Positions 24,776 through 36,875 of a stretch of DNA of 64,000 nucleotides are shown here, piece after piece. The notes under the pieces were generated by a model. It was not told where the DNA came from. It searched no databases and saw only the letters and a list, made by a program, of their open reading frames with translations. Source of the DNA: Boletus sp. NGJ. Taxonomy: Eukaryota; Basidiomycota; Agaricomycetes; Boletales; Boletaceae. The stretch lies in the NCBI GenBank assembly GCA_019096195.1, contig JAGTXK010000050.1, forward strand, positions 1-64,000, written 5' to 3'. Each line of letters opens with the position of its first letter. Position 1 is the stretch's first letter. A program made the position numbers and the translations under genes.

Positions 24776-27700
24776 ATGGCCACTAGTAAACATTTCCTCG
24801 GCCCCATCGAAGAGTACGTCCTATGCTTACATCCAGCTCTTCCTTTCTCACAGCAACCACCAGGTCTGGGTTATCAGACTTCCAGCCTTCACACACCCCA
24901 ACTGCAGCTGACAGTGATGAGGAAGAGGTTTTCACGTATCCCGCAGACGACCACAATGGCGGTGACAAACACTATGACGATGACGAAGAAGAAGAAGGGT
25001 TTGCCTACCCCGACAACTCCCTAGATACCTCGGCGCATCAACATTCCCTGACAGTATCCGACGGGTTACCAGAACACGCTCTTGAGCCTCAGTCGCTTCG
25101 GCATTCTGCTCTCGAATCAACTACCGTGGTTCAAAAATTCCCAAGTTTACTTTCATCTCCACCTCAAGCACAGGCTTCGTCCCATCCGTCACCCGCCCAG
25201 CTCGAGGCCCTGTCTGCCGCAGCTTCGCAAGGTGACCTCGTTCTACTCAAGAAGTTGTTTGCTACTGCACTCCAGGGTGGTCGTCTTGAGGCCTTCGCAC
25301 TAGCAAACGATGCTTCTTCACGTACGGGGTTCACCCCACTCCATGCTGCTGCAAGTCGCGGATATTTCGACATCGTCAAGTGGCGTGAGTCCTGGGTCGC
25401 CTTTTAACCTTGCACGACCCTCTAATCATCTATTACCAGTCATCGAAGACTGCGGTGCGATGCCAGACTTGGAAGACCGCGAAGGCGAGGTTAGTATCCC
25501 TTTGTCGCTCACTGTATCCTTCCCTGACCTCTCGTGCAGACCGCTCTACACAGAGCTGCATTAAATGGCCATATGTCAGTCATCCAGTATCTGTTGGCGA
25601 ACAGAGCCGATGTCCATGCACGTGATGCAGACGGATGGACTGCATTGCATAACGCTTGCTCAAAGGTGACCTATCTTTCAAACGACTCCCAGAGTACTCC
25701 TCACCATTGTTCTAGGGATACCTTGACATTGTACGATGGCTCTGTGAAACCGGTGGCGCTGTGAATGAAGTAGCTAGGGTGCGTGGTGTTGACCTTCGCA
25801 ATAAAGGAGGTTGGACTCCTCTCAGTATGTCGTCTCCCGTTTCGTTCCTGTGATTCATGGTAACCCTCCTCACAGTGAATGCGGCCTCAAAAGGGCATCT
25901 TCCGATCGTGATATATTTGTTGTCCAAACAGGCCGCAGATCCGCTGGTACGAAATAACTGGGGCGAAACAGCGTATGACATCGCTGCTTTCGTATTTGAA
26001 GTGTGGATTTGCGAGGTATAACACATTTAACCTTCCTGTTTTGCCGTCTCATGCAGTCCGTCAGGTCTTGCAAAAGGCGGAGGTTGAGCGGTGGCGCGGT
26101 ACTACTGCATCATACAATCTGTTGTGTGTGCACACCACCATCCCTTTGGTCCTGTATGAGAATCAACGTCTCGATACTCGTTTGAAGACGCTTGCAGTTT
26201 CAGGTGGACGCCCCAAATTTTCCGCGTCTGGATTTGGAGGTCGTGGTCGTCCTGCGCCTTGTCAGTTGAAGCTTCCCTCCCCACATGAAGACACGGGGGC
26301 AAAACTGGTGGTCTCGTCGCGCAGTGATGTACAGCTTCCTCTTGCATCCGACCCATATGTGTTGCCGAACGCTTCTCGTCGGGACACTCCCATATTAGAA
26401 GGTGCAGAGCGCAGTCACTTTTGGCTGTAAGTCTATTGGTTTCTGGTTGGGTATTTATAGAAAGTAAACCAGTTCGACAGATCTGATTGGGAGATTGACG
26501 ATACCCATCCCAAAGTGAGCCCTGATGATGGCTGGCAGTATGCGCAGGGTTTTAGTGCTCCTGATGAAGCCTGGTCACCCGAGCCCCCACCACAGCTTGT
26601 ACGCCTTTTGTCCGGAACTGGGGTCGTGACAGCCAGTTTGTCGTCCCCGTCACGGAATCATGGGCGCGGAAGCAGTAGTTCCTCGTCTTCTGTATCATCG
26701 CATACAAACACTTGGGTACGTCGCAGACGCTGGGTTCGTGTCATGCGCCGTAAACCTTTCCCTCCTCTCCCCTTCATGGAACCTGATGGTGCGATGTATG
26801 ATCTTGCCCATGATGGATCTCTGATCCCCCACGTAAGCAATGGCGAAGGCGCAGAGGGAGGTGAAGAGGGGCAAGAACTGGAGGCAATGCGTCCCAACCG
26901 GTTATCTTTGGCGCAGGACTACGTGGCGCGTGCACGCTATCTCGTTGGAAACCGGTCAGAGAGCAACGACGAAGCTCGATCTGCTGTTGAAACGCGTCGC
27001 GTTATCGCTAAACTCGAACGGGCGACAAGCGAACTACGACAGGGAATTTTGAGTAAGTTACGCCTGGTGGTCATTTGATCTTGCTCATCGATCCAACAGG
27101 TGACGACGACAGAGAACGGAAAATACAAGCTGAGGTCTTGCTAAATGCATACAGCAGAGAGCTGGAACGATGTAGACTTTCCGCAGGTGCACAAGGTTTT
27201 CTAAACTCCGGCACGGACGACGAATTTAATAATGATGGTGATGATGGTGACGACGACGACGACGACGATGAAGTTTTCCACTATCCAGGGTACTCTCCTC
27301 TCACGATCCATACACCTTCTGTCAGATCCGGATCAACCGAACACTCCTCCCGTCTTGCGATCGCTCGAGACCTCACTCCCGACTTGTCTCAAGCAACCGA
27401 GTTCCGAGTACCCACTCGCGAAGCCCCTCAGAAGATGGCCGCTCCGATACGGCAGCCTATTCCCCCTTCACCCAATACACAGTGGGAGCGGGACGATGCA
27501 GTGCAGGCTTGCAATGATTGTCAACGTCGCTTTAGTTTTATTCTGAGAAGAGTAAGTCCCGCCCTCAGCTGACATCATCGAGTCCTAAAAGGTTGTCTGT
27601 TTCGTTGGATTTCGCTAGCATGTAAGTACATCCAAAATCATGACAAATAGCTGTTACCCTCAACCCGAATTCACAGCACTGTCGAAGATGCGGACATATC

Positions 27701-28383
27701 TTCTGTGACCGTTGCTCATGTCACAGGGTCCTCCTCAGTCCATCTGAGATCGTACAAGATCCAACATCTCCAGTGATTACTGGAACATCAACATCCTCGT
27801 CTCAGCGTGTTTGCCAGTCCTGTCTTGATCAACGCAATGCGAGTACTTCTGCCGTGGAGCGCATCGTGGTTGATCGGGGGAGATTAATGACTCCTGGTCA
27901 GCTCACGCGACAGAATTCTAGCTCGCAACTAAGCGACCTTGCAGAGTAAGTCGTGAGACTTTCTATAGTTGGTGGTGGTTGGCTCAAATCTTGCAGCTGC
28001 CCTGTTTGTGGAACTAATCTTTCGGCTTTCGAGGGTCCAGGTCAGGAAGCCCACGTCAAGGGTTGTCTGGACGGTGGGGCTAGCTCTGCCCCCCAGGCTG
28101 TCAAGTATCTCGTGTATGAACTCCCAGCTGAAAGTGCTTTGGTTGGTGTTGAATGTGAGTTCTTGGCAGCTGATTTTGGCTTCTCGCTCATGTCACCTAG
28201 GCGTCATCTGTCTGGAAGAATTTACAAAAAGCTCCGAAGTTGCACGACTGAGCTGCTTCTGTAGTTTCCACAACGGTGAGAACTATTTGTGCCCTTCCAA
28301 GAGAATGCAACTCATACTGGCCCCCAGCATGCTTATCATCTTGGTTGCAGCGTGGTCGCAGCTGTCCAGTTCATACACGCTGA
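24776..28383 (+). CDS. Ankyrin-DysF-FYVE-RING multidomain protein
   Basis: ATG 24776 gives MATSKHFLGPIEE, spliced to an acidic region, then ankyrin repeats (TGFTPLHAAASRGYFDIVKW, TALHRAALNGHMSVIQYLL, GWTALHNACSKGYLDIVRWL, GWTPLMNAASKGHLPIVIYL). A dysferlin-like segment follows (DWEIDDTHPKVSPDDGWQYA, then VRRRRWVRVMRRKPF). Next are acidic runs and a FYVE finger, ACNDCQRRFSFILRR plus HHCRRCGHIFCDRC, predicting PI3P binding on endosomes. A small CPVCGTNL zinc motif and a C-terminal RING-type finger (CVICLEEFTKSSEVARLSC, CLSSWLQRGRSCPVH) end at TGA 28381-28383. The FYVE motif needs a 3-nt exon. The domains suggest an endosomal ubiquitin ligase; that role is inference. Confidence 0.85.
27619..27621 (+). 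other. Predicted 3-nt microexon (His codon) in the FYVE motif
   Basis: CAT is preceded by TTCGCTAG (acceptor) and followed by GTAAGT (donor). The flanking exons end at 27551 (..RR) and resume at 27677 (HCRRCG..). Including CAT gives RRHHCRRCG, the invariant FYVE signature; skipping it gives RRHCRRCG, one zinc/lipid-contact His short, with frame unchanged. Confidence 0.65.
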
Positions 28384-28484
28384 TCATACCAACGGAGGTT
28401 TCTCGTCATGCGCACACCCACTGATTACAACCTGTACACAGACATGCAATACAAACTATGGATACATTACTATACATGCTACCG

Positions 28485-29477
28485 TCAATCACCGTCTCGC
28501 GGTTCGTAGAAAGTACTGTAACGTATGCGACTCTCGTCCACTCGTATGACATTCGAGAGGTCTTCCACGTCGGGGGGGATGATGTCTTGACCTTTGACCC
28601 CATCGTCCTGATCGTCTTCAAACCAAGTTGAGGGGTCGTCGTCGTCTGAATTATCCTCGTCCATATCTTCAAGGTCAGAGTCGGTCGGTTTATAGTTCCT
28701 ACAAATCTGCTCAGATGATCTGTCGGGAATGAATGCAAGCGAATACCGACATGAACGCCCATATACGAGCATCTATTTCCTGCCTAGATAGTACTTCCCC
28801 TTTGACCGGCAAGCCGATGCGTCTCTTCCTGTCATCTGAGCGCTGTTGCCTCTCCAAGTCAATGACATGTGCACGCTGTTCCAGTTCCACTGCCTCTTGC
28901 AGGCTGAGAGATCCAACCTGGCGGTTCGCATTGTTGGATGCTAACGGGGCCTGGCATAAGAAAACATGAGTCGCTGAGTCGAGTTGCACAGTGGCGTGGG
29001 GCTTACATATCGGGACAATGCTCGTCGTTTAGCATCGATGACACGAGGCTCAGGTTGTACGTCGACGGACATGATCTCATCGGCGTTGATATTCGCGTTC
29101 TTGAGACCCTTGCGAATTTCTTCGATCCCTTCGAGCTCTAGCAGGCGAGCATCTATAGCCGTTTGCTGAACGGAGAGCCGTTGCACGAGGGACGAAGTGG
29201 AGGCGATCCTGAGGCGCAGAAGCGTGCGTCGTCAGTCCGAGGCAGCCCAGAAGTAGTCAATGGAGTAGGATGGATTGCATACGGATGAATAGACCTACGA
29301 CGAAGAAAGGAGTCTCTCGTTGCGATCATGCTGGTCATGCAATTCCCTCAGGGACATCTCTGGGATGGGTTTTGGCTTTGGCTTTGGTATCGCCCTGAAG
29401 CCCAGTGGTGCTGTTGTTTTCTTAGTGCGAGTTGGAGAGGTCGGTGACTGTGGGCTGCTGGCTCTCGTAGGACCCAT
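28485..29477 (-). CDS. Unknown protein: proline-rich start, coiled coil, acidic C terminus
   Basis: ATG 29477 starts a Ser/Pro/Lys-rich segment (MGPTRASSPQSPTSP, KPKPKPIPEMSLRELHDQHD). Helical stretches follow, SVQQTAIDARLLELEGIEEI and SLSLQEAVELEQRAHVIDLE, the latter running into a basic block (RQQRSDDRKRR). After RQEIDARIWAF comes an acidic tail (DSDLEDMDEDNSDDDDP) and the end RIRYSTFYEPRDGD (stop 28487-28485). Four or so introns are needed. I do not recognise a family. The heptad-like helices suggest a small complex subunit. It is convergent with the FYVE gene, leaving about 100 bp between stops. Confidence 0.7.
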
Positions 29478-29738
29478 ACTTTACTGTGAAGGGGGAAGTT
29501 GGAGCTGAATATTGACTGGCGAATAACACGACCGAGGACGAGCCCTTTATACCGAGCTGAAGTTACCATTTTCGGTCAGGGCGGTCTGAACCATACACCC
29601 AGCCGTTTTGGAACAAGTTTCGGACTCGCTGAAAAAACTACTCGACCGAGAGTATACAACATTCGAGGTCAAAAGTACAGTTTGGCTTTGAAAATACAGC
29701 TTTCCGCTCCCATAGTCGTCGCAGAACAGAGCCAAAGT

Positions 29739-30857
29739 TTACATGAACATATCGCCCTGAGATAAATGCTCGTTTAGCGTTGCGTCGAACTGATGCGTAG
29801 TGGACGCGTACCGCTCCGGGAGGCATGAATTCATCATTGTCAGGCTCTCGCGTGTCAGGCCCTCTCCCACGCGGTCTTGCACCGAATGTGGGTCTAAATG
29901 GGTAATTGGGGTCCGGTCCTATAGGGTCGAAACGGGCCCCAACAGGTGCCCCTAAGGGAGGCAAGTACCCATCGCCACCCCATGGACCACTGAAGTTGTC
30001 TGGTCTGCGTCCCCGGGAGCCAAAGATGGGATGGTCGGGACCAACAAACATGCCGTCTCCTCCGTGAGGCGGAAAGATGGGGGGAGGCATGAATACACTA
30101 GCTCCGAAGGGATCTAGATCCCTTCTCCCAACCTCCAGCGGATTGTACGGGCGTCGATTGGGAGGGAAATGAACGGGAATGTCCTCGGGGAAAGGAGGTG
30201 TGACAGGTCTCGGACGAGGTGGACCAGAAGCCTGTGGAGGATTGGCAGGCGCCGCACTTGCGAAGGCTTCTTCGGTCTCTTCCGCATACCCATCCTTCCT
30301 GAGTCCTGGTACAAGTTTCTGTATAATTTTGAGCTTGAGCTGTGACACAAAATCCGCGATACGATTCGAGGATATGAAGCCGTGCACGAGGGGTGGTGCG
30401 CCAGGTTGGGAGGCATCATAAGGATAGAACGAGGGGGAAGTGAAATCATTGGTAACTATATCCAACGACGCAGACTTGTCGTTCTGAAATAACGTCAAGT
30501 AGGATACAGAGACGGATGACAACAGCGCACTTCGATGGCGATGGCGCTAATCAGAGTCCGCTGGCCAAGTTTTATGACTTTAACAAGAAACTCAAGGCTA
30601 CTCTGCTCGTGTCTATATCTCAAAGCATAGTCTGTCAGTCCACTGGTGTTCCAGTCTTCAGGTAAGACGTTATTTTGGAAGGTCCTTGCCGACGATGAGT
30701 CGTCATTCCCAATCAGGCGGAACCCGAGCGTAGTGAATATCGTATGGACGAGAGCTGCCAGTGCATTGTGAGTAGACGAAAGACGATTGTTAGATGGTGG
30801 TAGAAGAGACACAAGCTGCGTCGTGAGTGCAGCTGGATCCAGAATGTTGCTCGCCAT
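29739..30857 (-). CDS. FUB1: Proteasome inhibitor PI31/Fub1
   Basis: PI31 proteins bind the 20S core and carry an N-terminal FP domain and a proline/glycine-rich tail. ATG 30857 gives MASNILDPAALTTQLVSLLP, then a globular domain with TNDFTSPSFYPYDASQPGAP and VSQLKLKIIQKLVPGLRKDG. The tail has PPRPRPVTPPFPEDIP, NPLEVGRRDLDPFGASVFMP and TREPDNDEFMPPGA. A final exon of five codons plus stop (GDMFM, TAA 29741-29739) is reached by a GTACGC donor and ATCTCAG acceptor. That tail resembles the C-terminal HbYX-type ending of PI31. It lies about 10 kb from three proteasome subunit genes and is divergent from PRP5 (151 bp). Confidence 0.88.
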
Positions 30858-31008
30858 AGGGAAAGGCCGACAAACAATCGAGGTGCCACAGCTTTGTATT
30901 TACGTAATACCTCAGCTTAGTCAAGGACTTGTGATTCTAACAGAACCAAACAAACACCTTTTCAAGTGCCACCACATTGTCTCTCCGCTTTCTGCCCTTT
31001 TCCTATCC

Positions 31009-34000
31009 ATGGCACGCAGGGAGAGGTCATACTCTCCGGACAGCTCAAACAAAAGGGTAAGACCTTCTCACCGTTCACCTCGGTCCCCTTCGCCAACCAG
31101 GCGGAATACCAAAAGACCCAGCAGGAGATACGACGACGAGAGGGACAGAGACCGAGACAGGGAAAGAGATAGGGACAGGGACAGGGACAGAGAAAGAGAA
31201 AGGGACAGGGCAAGGGACAGAGAAAGAGACAGAGACAGAGAACGCTACCGTGATGATCGCTATCGTGACGACCGACGGAGAGACGGGCATCGGGGTGATA
31301 GAAGAGATGACCACCGTGACGACAGGCGGTCCTCTCGCTCACCTGATCGTAGGGATCGTGACCGCCGACCTCTTTCGCCAGTTACAGCAAAGACCACTTC
31401 CGAAGTTGCACTCACACCTCCTCCAGCACCAGAGGACGAAAAATTGAAGGCCAAGCGGGCAAAACTCGAAGCTTGGAAGAAGGAGCGGGAAGCCAAGAAG
31501 GCGCTTGATGAAGCGAAAGCAAAGGCGATGGCCCTTGCTGGCAAGTCTGCACCAGGTTAGTCTTGGTTACACTGATTGTCCACTTTGGTGAGATTTCACA
31601 CCACTTGATCTTGCCCTTTAGCACCTCCGGCTCCAACGCCTGCAAAACCTGGGACGACACTCAACCGTGCAGCGTTGACTGGCCTTGGCCTGAAAGGCCT
31701 TCCGTTGAAACCGGAAGTTCTGAGAGCGTCGAAAGCCGCTGCGGCTGTGATGGACGACTCAGAGGAGACCAAGCGCAAGCTAGAAACTCTCGGTGATATG
31801 CCTGCTGTCGATATGACCATGGCTGATGGAGAGGCCAGTGTCGGTGACCTTGAAGTAGACGACGATGACGAGGAAGCAAATCGAATGGACCAGGCACTCA
31901 AGAACAAGGCTACAGACACTATGGAAGAGGACGAGGAGATAGACCCTCTTGATGCCTTCATGAGTAATGTCAAAGAGGAAGTGAAGAAAGTCAACGAGGA
32001 AGACCTGCTGAAAATGAACGGCAGCGGCGGTTTCTCTCGCATCCGGCTTGACGATCGCATGGTTGAAGAAGGTAGTGAGGAGGTTGTGGAACTGGTTGTA
32101 GAGGACGAACTGGACGCTACCGAATTGAACCCGGAAGATATTCTTGCGCTAGCTGCCAAGAAAGCAAAGAAGAAGGACATCGCGGCCGTCGACCACTCCC
32201 GCGTCAAGTATGAGCCTTTCAGGAAGGAGTTTTACGCCCCCCCCGCCAGACATTGCCACCATGACAGACGAAGAAGCTGATCTCTTGAGACTTGAGTTAG
32301 ATGGTATCAAGATTCGTGGTGTCGACTGCCCTCGGCCTGTCACAAAATGGAGCCACTTTGGTCTCCCTGCAAGCTGGTACGCAATTCTTTTACCTTGCAA
32401 GTATTCCATGACTTATCTTGCATAGCTTGGACGTTATCAAAAGACTCAACTATACTGCACCTACTGCTATCCAAGCGCAAGCTATACCTGCGATCATGTC
32501 AGGGAGAGACGTCATCGGAGTCGCCAAGACAGGTTCTGGTAAAACGATTGCATTCCTTCTCCCTCTCTTCCGACATATCAAAGATCAACGGCCGCTTGAG
32601 CAAATGGAAGGACCTCTGGCCATAGTAATGACTCCCACGCGCGAGCTCGCTGTGCAAATTCACCGGGAGTGCAAACCGTTTTTGAGAGTAATGAACTTGC
32701 GGGTACGCCAGGTGTATCTTTCACATTCTTTCAGATACTGATTATCATTTTTAGGCTGTCTGTGCATACGGGAGGGTTCTCCGATCAAAGATCAAATCGC
32801 TGAGCTTAAGAAAGGGCGCAGAAATAATTGTTTGCACCCCGGGACGCATGATAGACCTTTTGACGGCAAACTCTGGTCGTGTAACGAACCTGAAGCGGGT
32901 CACCTATGTCGTGCTTGACGAAGCGGACAGGATGTTTGACATGGGTTTTGAACCGCAAGTTATGAAGATTGTCAACAACGTTCGACCGGACCGTCAGACC
33001 GTCCTGTTCTCTGCGACGTTTCCAAAACAAATGGATTCTCTTGCCCGAAAGATATTGCAGAAGCCTCTCGAAATTACAGTTGGGGGTCGCTCAGTCGTTG
33101 CTGCAGAAATCGAACAGCTTGTGGAAGTCCGTGTGGAGGAAAGCAAGTTCAACCGACTACTGGAAATCCTTGGACAAATGTACAACGAAGATCCAGAATG
33201 CAGGACGCTCATCTTTGTGGATCGACAAGAAGCAGCTGATAATTTATTGCGTGACCTCATGCGGAAGGGATATCTATGCATGTCTCTACACGGGGGCAAG
33301 GATCAGGTAGACCGCGACTCCACGATTGCGGATTTCAAGTCTGGGGTAGTTCCGATTGTCATCGCCACATCGGTTGCTGCTCGTGGACTGGATGTTAAAC
33401 AGCTGAAACTGGTCATAAATTTCGATGCTCCGAATCACATGGAGGACTATGTGCATCGTGCTGGCAGGACAGGACGTGCTGGAAACAAGGGAACGTGCGT
33501 GACGTTCATCACGCCCGAGCAAGAGAGGTACTCGGTCGACATATATCGGGCGTTGAAAGCCAGCAATGCCGCGACACCACAAGAACTTGAGGAGCTTGCG
33601 AATGGTACGTTTGTAAAGCGTTTGTGTGATGTTGTTGACTGGGGATGTTTGGACAGGCTTTTTGGAGAAGGTCAAGACGGGGAAAGCGCGAGTAGCTGGA
33701 TCTGGATTTGGTGGCAAGGGCTTGGACCGACTAGACAAGGAGCGAGAAGCCAAAGATCGTGCGGAGCGGAAAGCGTACGGCGAGCCGGACGAGGAGAAGG
33801 CAGAGGAAACTCAGAAGGCAGCGACCAATACTACCGGTGGGGACGACATGACTTTTGGCAGTTTCAAGGTAGAGATCAGACGTGGCCCGGCACCAGACTC
33901 GTCCAAGGGTGTTCTAGGCATTGCTGGAGCTGCGGCGGTGGCGCGGCGGCTCGCGCACGCGAAAGAAGAGGAGAAGATACAAGCGCAGATCAGAACGGCA

Positions 34001-34634
34001 CAAGAGGCAGCCAACCGTGCGGGCAGGGATTCGCCAGCTGAGAAGCAAGCGCTGAGTGTGGTTGCCAAGCTCAACGCACAGCTGAAAGCGATGAAACTTG
34101 TTCTTCAATCGCAGATCCAGCACGACGAGAGCGGTGGCAGGAAAGTTAACCCGGACTCGACAGACTTTCACGCGATCATACCCATCAACGACTACCCTCA
34201 AAAAGCAAGATGGCGAGTCACAAACAAGGAGACGATGGTCCAAGTATGTGCTAGTCGCCACAGCCGTGACCCTGACTGATTGGATTGGATTAGCTCATCG
34301 ATATGACGGGGGCGTCGGTCACGAACAAGGGTGAGTAGTGTAAGCGGAGAGATGAGCGCCAGCTAACTTGTTTGAGCAGGTATCTATTATGAGCCCGGGA
34401 AAGAACCACCGCCAGAAGGACCACCGAAGCTCCATCTACTTGTCGAATCGAACGAAGAATATAGAGTACGTTGAGGAATTGAGCCCCTTTCGATGTGCTG
34501 ACGGGGTTTCATGTACACAGGTCGAGCAAGCGGTGCGAGAGATTAAACGTCTGCTGATTGAGGCGTCCGCTGCGGCATTACAAGCGGAGATGCGGAATCC
34601 GAGCGCGGTGACAGGTCGATACAGCGTAGTTTAG
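31009..34634 (+). CDS. PRP5: DEAD-box splicing helicase Prp5 (DDX46), with one apparent frame break
   Basis: Prp5 remodels U2 snRNP for prespliceosome assembly. ATG 31009 opens an RS/RD-rich region, then an acidic region with the U2-binding DPLDAFM motif. The helicase core has [77 protein letters not shown] and [10 protein letters not shown]. The C-terminal domain includes [16 protein letters not shown] and ends at TAG 34632-34634. At 32237-32244 a run of eight C puts EFYAPP into a dead frame; seven C would read straight into [20 protein letters not shown], as the family requires. Since Prp5 is essential in yeast, a consensus sequence error is the likeliest cause. Confidence 0.93.
31139..31246 (+). 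repeat. Low-complexity Arg-Asp/Arg-Glu repeat within PRP5
   Basis: Imperfect hexamer repeat of the form GAPuAPuG/GGGACA that encodes alternating Arg with Asp or Glu. This is typical of the RS/RD domains of spliceosomal helicases. Repeat number is likely to vary among strains. Confidence 0.85.
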
Positions 34635-34775
34635 TAGATACCAAATATGGTATGTGTTGACGTCAGTACTAATGTCAGATCACGGCCGACGGCGCATATG
34701 TTCACGTCCCCCTTCTTACTTAAATCCAACACTTCACTTTCAACAAATGCCCTCGCTTGTTCTCTCCCCACTCGA

Positions 34776-36795
34776 TGGCAGTCGACACCGGGTCCGTCGA
34801 CACCGTCCGCGACAGCGACATGTCCCCCCTTCCACCCGTCCTCGACAGCAAGCCAGACGACACAGATAACTGGGAGCACAGTCAACACAACCCCCGAAAT
34901 TGGTCCCCGTTGAAAAAATGGACCGCCGCCGCCCTCGTCCGTATTCACCTCACCTTCCCCAGTCCTCGCTAACTTGTTTCTCTTAGGTCTCCTTCTACAC
35001 GTTCGTGACCCCCCTCGGCAGTTCCATGATGGCCCCCGGCCTCCCAGACCTTGCTTTAAGATACGACATCACAAGTACGACAGTCGTCGCATTGACCCTC
35101 AGCATCTTCCTTCTCTCCTTTGCTATCGGCCCTCTCTTCCTCGGTCCCCTCTCCGAGATGTATGGTCGCACCTGGGTATGCCCTCATGTCCTCTCCACAC
35201 CACCTTCTCCTCACAGCCATCAGGTATTGCACATCGCCAACTTATTCTTCCTCTGTTTCAACCTCGGCTGTGCGCTGGCACCAAACACCAGCTCTTTTAT
35301 TGGTTTCCGCTTCCTCAGTGTGTCACCAATCCACTCCACACTCCACATTCCAGCTAAAGCCCTATAGGTGGCTTTGCCGGAAGCGCGCCAATTGCCTGTG
35401 GTGGTGGCAGTATAAGTGACCTCTTTTCCGAGAAGGACCGTGCATCTGCCATGGCATTATATACTCTTGGCCCTCTGATCGGTAATCTCACTATTCGACT
35501 ACAACGTTCACGACTCTCACTTGTGTCTAAGGCCCAGTAATCGGTCCTGTCGTCGGTGGGTTTATTGCTCAAACGATTGGCATCCAATACGTTTTTTACG
35601 TGATTGCTGGCTTGTGTGGCGCTGCTGCTATCCTTGCCATTCCCCTTCTAAGGGAGACGTATGCACCGGTCATTCGCAGGCGACTTTATGCATGCGGCGC
35701 AGATCCAGAAAAGGGGGCTACAGTCACCCAAGTGCAAGATAGATGGAGCTATCTCTGGCTGAACTTGACACGTCCGGTGATTCTTCTCACTCGAAGCGTC
35801 ATTTGCTTTGTTCTCAGTTTATATATGGCCCTGTAAGTCCCTGCTTTTTGATGTTGCGAAAGATTGAGTCGAACTTGTTCTAGGATATATGGTTAGTAGT
35901 CACAGCATGAAACTTGTCATCCAAGGAGACTAATGCCAGTGTCGATCAGGCATCTATTACCTGATGTTTACTACGTTCCCCAGTATGTCGTTCTAGTCCG
36001 TATCCCTCCCCTAACATGAATATCGACTCTCTTTCAGACCTGTTTGCCGAGGTGTATCACTTCAGTGTGGGCATTGCCGGCTTGGCATATCTTGGTCTTG
36101 GATTGGGTTTCCTTGCAGCCAGCATATTTGGTGCTAGGATATCGGACCAAATATATCATCGAGTACGCACTCGCTTTCTGCTGAGTTCCTTGACTCACCC
36201 ATCGCTAAGCTGGCCGCGAGAAACGGAGGACGAGGAAAGCCTGAGATGCGCATCCCAGCACTAATATTCGGCTCCTTCTTCGTTCCTATCGGATTATTGT
36301 AAGCAGTGTTTCGCGTGGTTCACGCACGTGTTGACTCGTCTCTAGTTGGTATGGCTGGTCAGCTCAAGCCAGACTTCACTGGATCATGCCAATTATCGGG
36401 ACCACGATCTATGGCTTTGGGCTGATGACTACATTGTGAGTGTTTTCCAATGTCCGGGCATGAATCCAATGTTTTTTAAACCCTCACAGCCTCCCGATCC
36501 AACTGTACCTCGTTGATACATTTACGTATTCTGCTAGCGCACTGGCAGCCGCTTCCGTGGGTTCCTCGGCGTCCTGATTGTGAATGAGGTCCAAATTGAT
36601 CGGCTTTTTCAGGTATTCCGCTCTGTGCTTGGGTTTGCTTTCCCCCTGTTTGGAGAACAAATGTACACCAAGCTGAGTTATGGCGGCGGGAACTCGCTGC
36701 TGGCAGGACTCGCCATTGTTATTGGCATTCCATTTCCGATTTGGATTTACAACTATGGCGAACGCATTCGCGCTCAAAGTCGATGGAGCGACTGA
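34776..36795 (+). CDS. DHA1-family MFS drug/polyamine-type transporter
   Basis: Twelve-helix major facilitator of the fungal DHA1 group (TPO/FLR-like); substrate not predictable. Starts MAVDTGSVDTVRDSDMSPLP, then NPRNWSPLKKW, a hallmark of the group. Further blocks: PLGSSMMAPGLPDLALRYDI, LSFAIGPLFLGPLSEMYGR (loop 2-3 motif), GFAGSAPIACGGGSISDLFS, MALYTLGPLIGPVIGPVVGG (motif C region), PVILLTRSVICFVLSLYMAL, and RSVLGFAFPLFGEQMYTKL. Ends ERIRAQSRWSD with TGA 36793-36795. About ten short introns resolve in frame, including very short exons around 35883-35990. It follows PRP5 on the same strand. Confidence 0.88.
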
Positions 36796-36875
36796 CATGA
36801 TACCCGCAGTGCTTTGACTTGGTGATGACTTAGATTATGACAGAGATGCATATCTACGGAACGAGTCACGTGTAA

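Noticed and set aside
31139-31246. Possible tandem-repeat or array element
   Set aside because: The repeat is in frame and encodes the RD/RE-rich domain usual for Prp5.
31596-32207. 203-codon Ser-rich open frame on the minus strand
   Set aside because: Antisense of the acidic PRP5 N-terminal region; the Ser runs are the complement of Glu/Asp codons.
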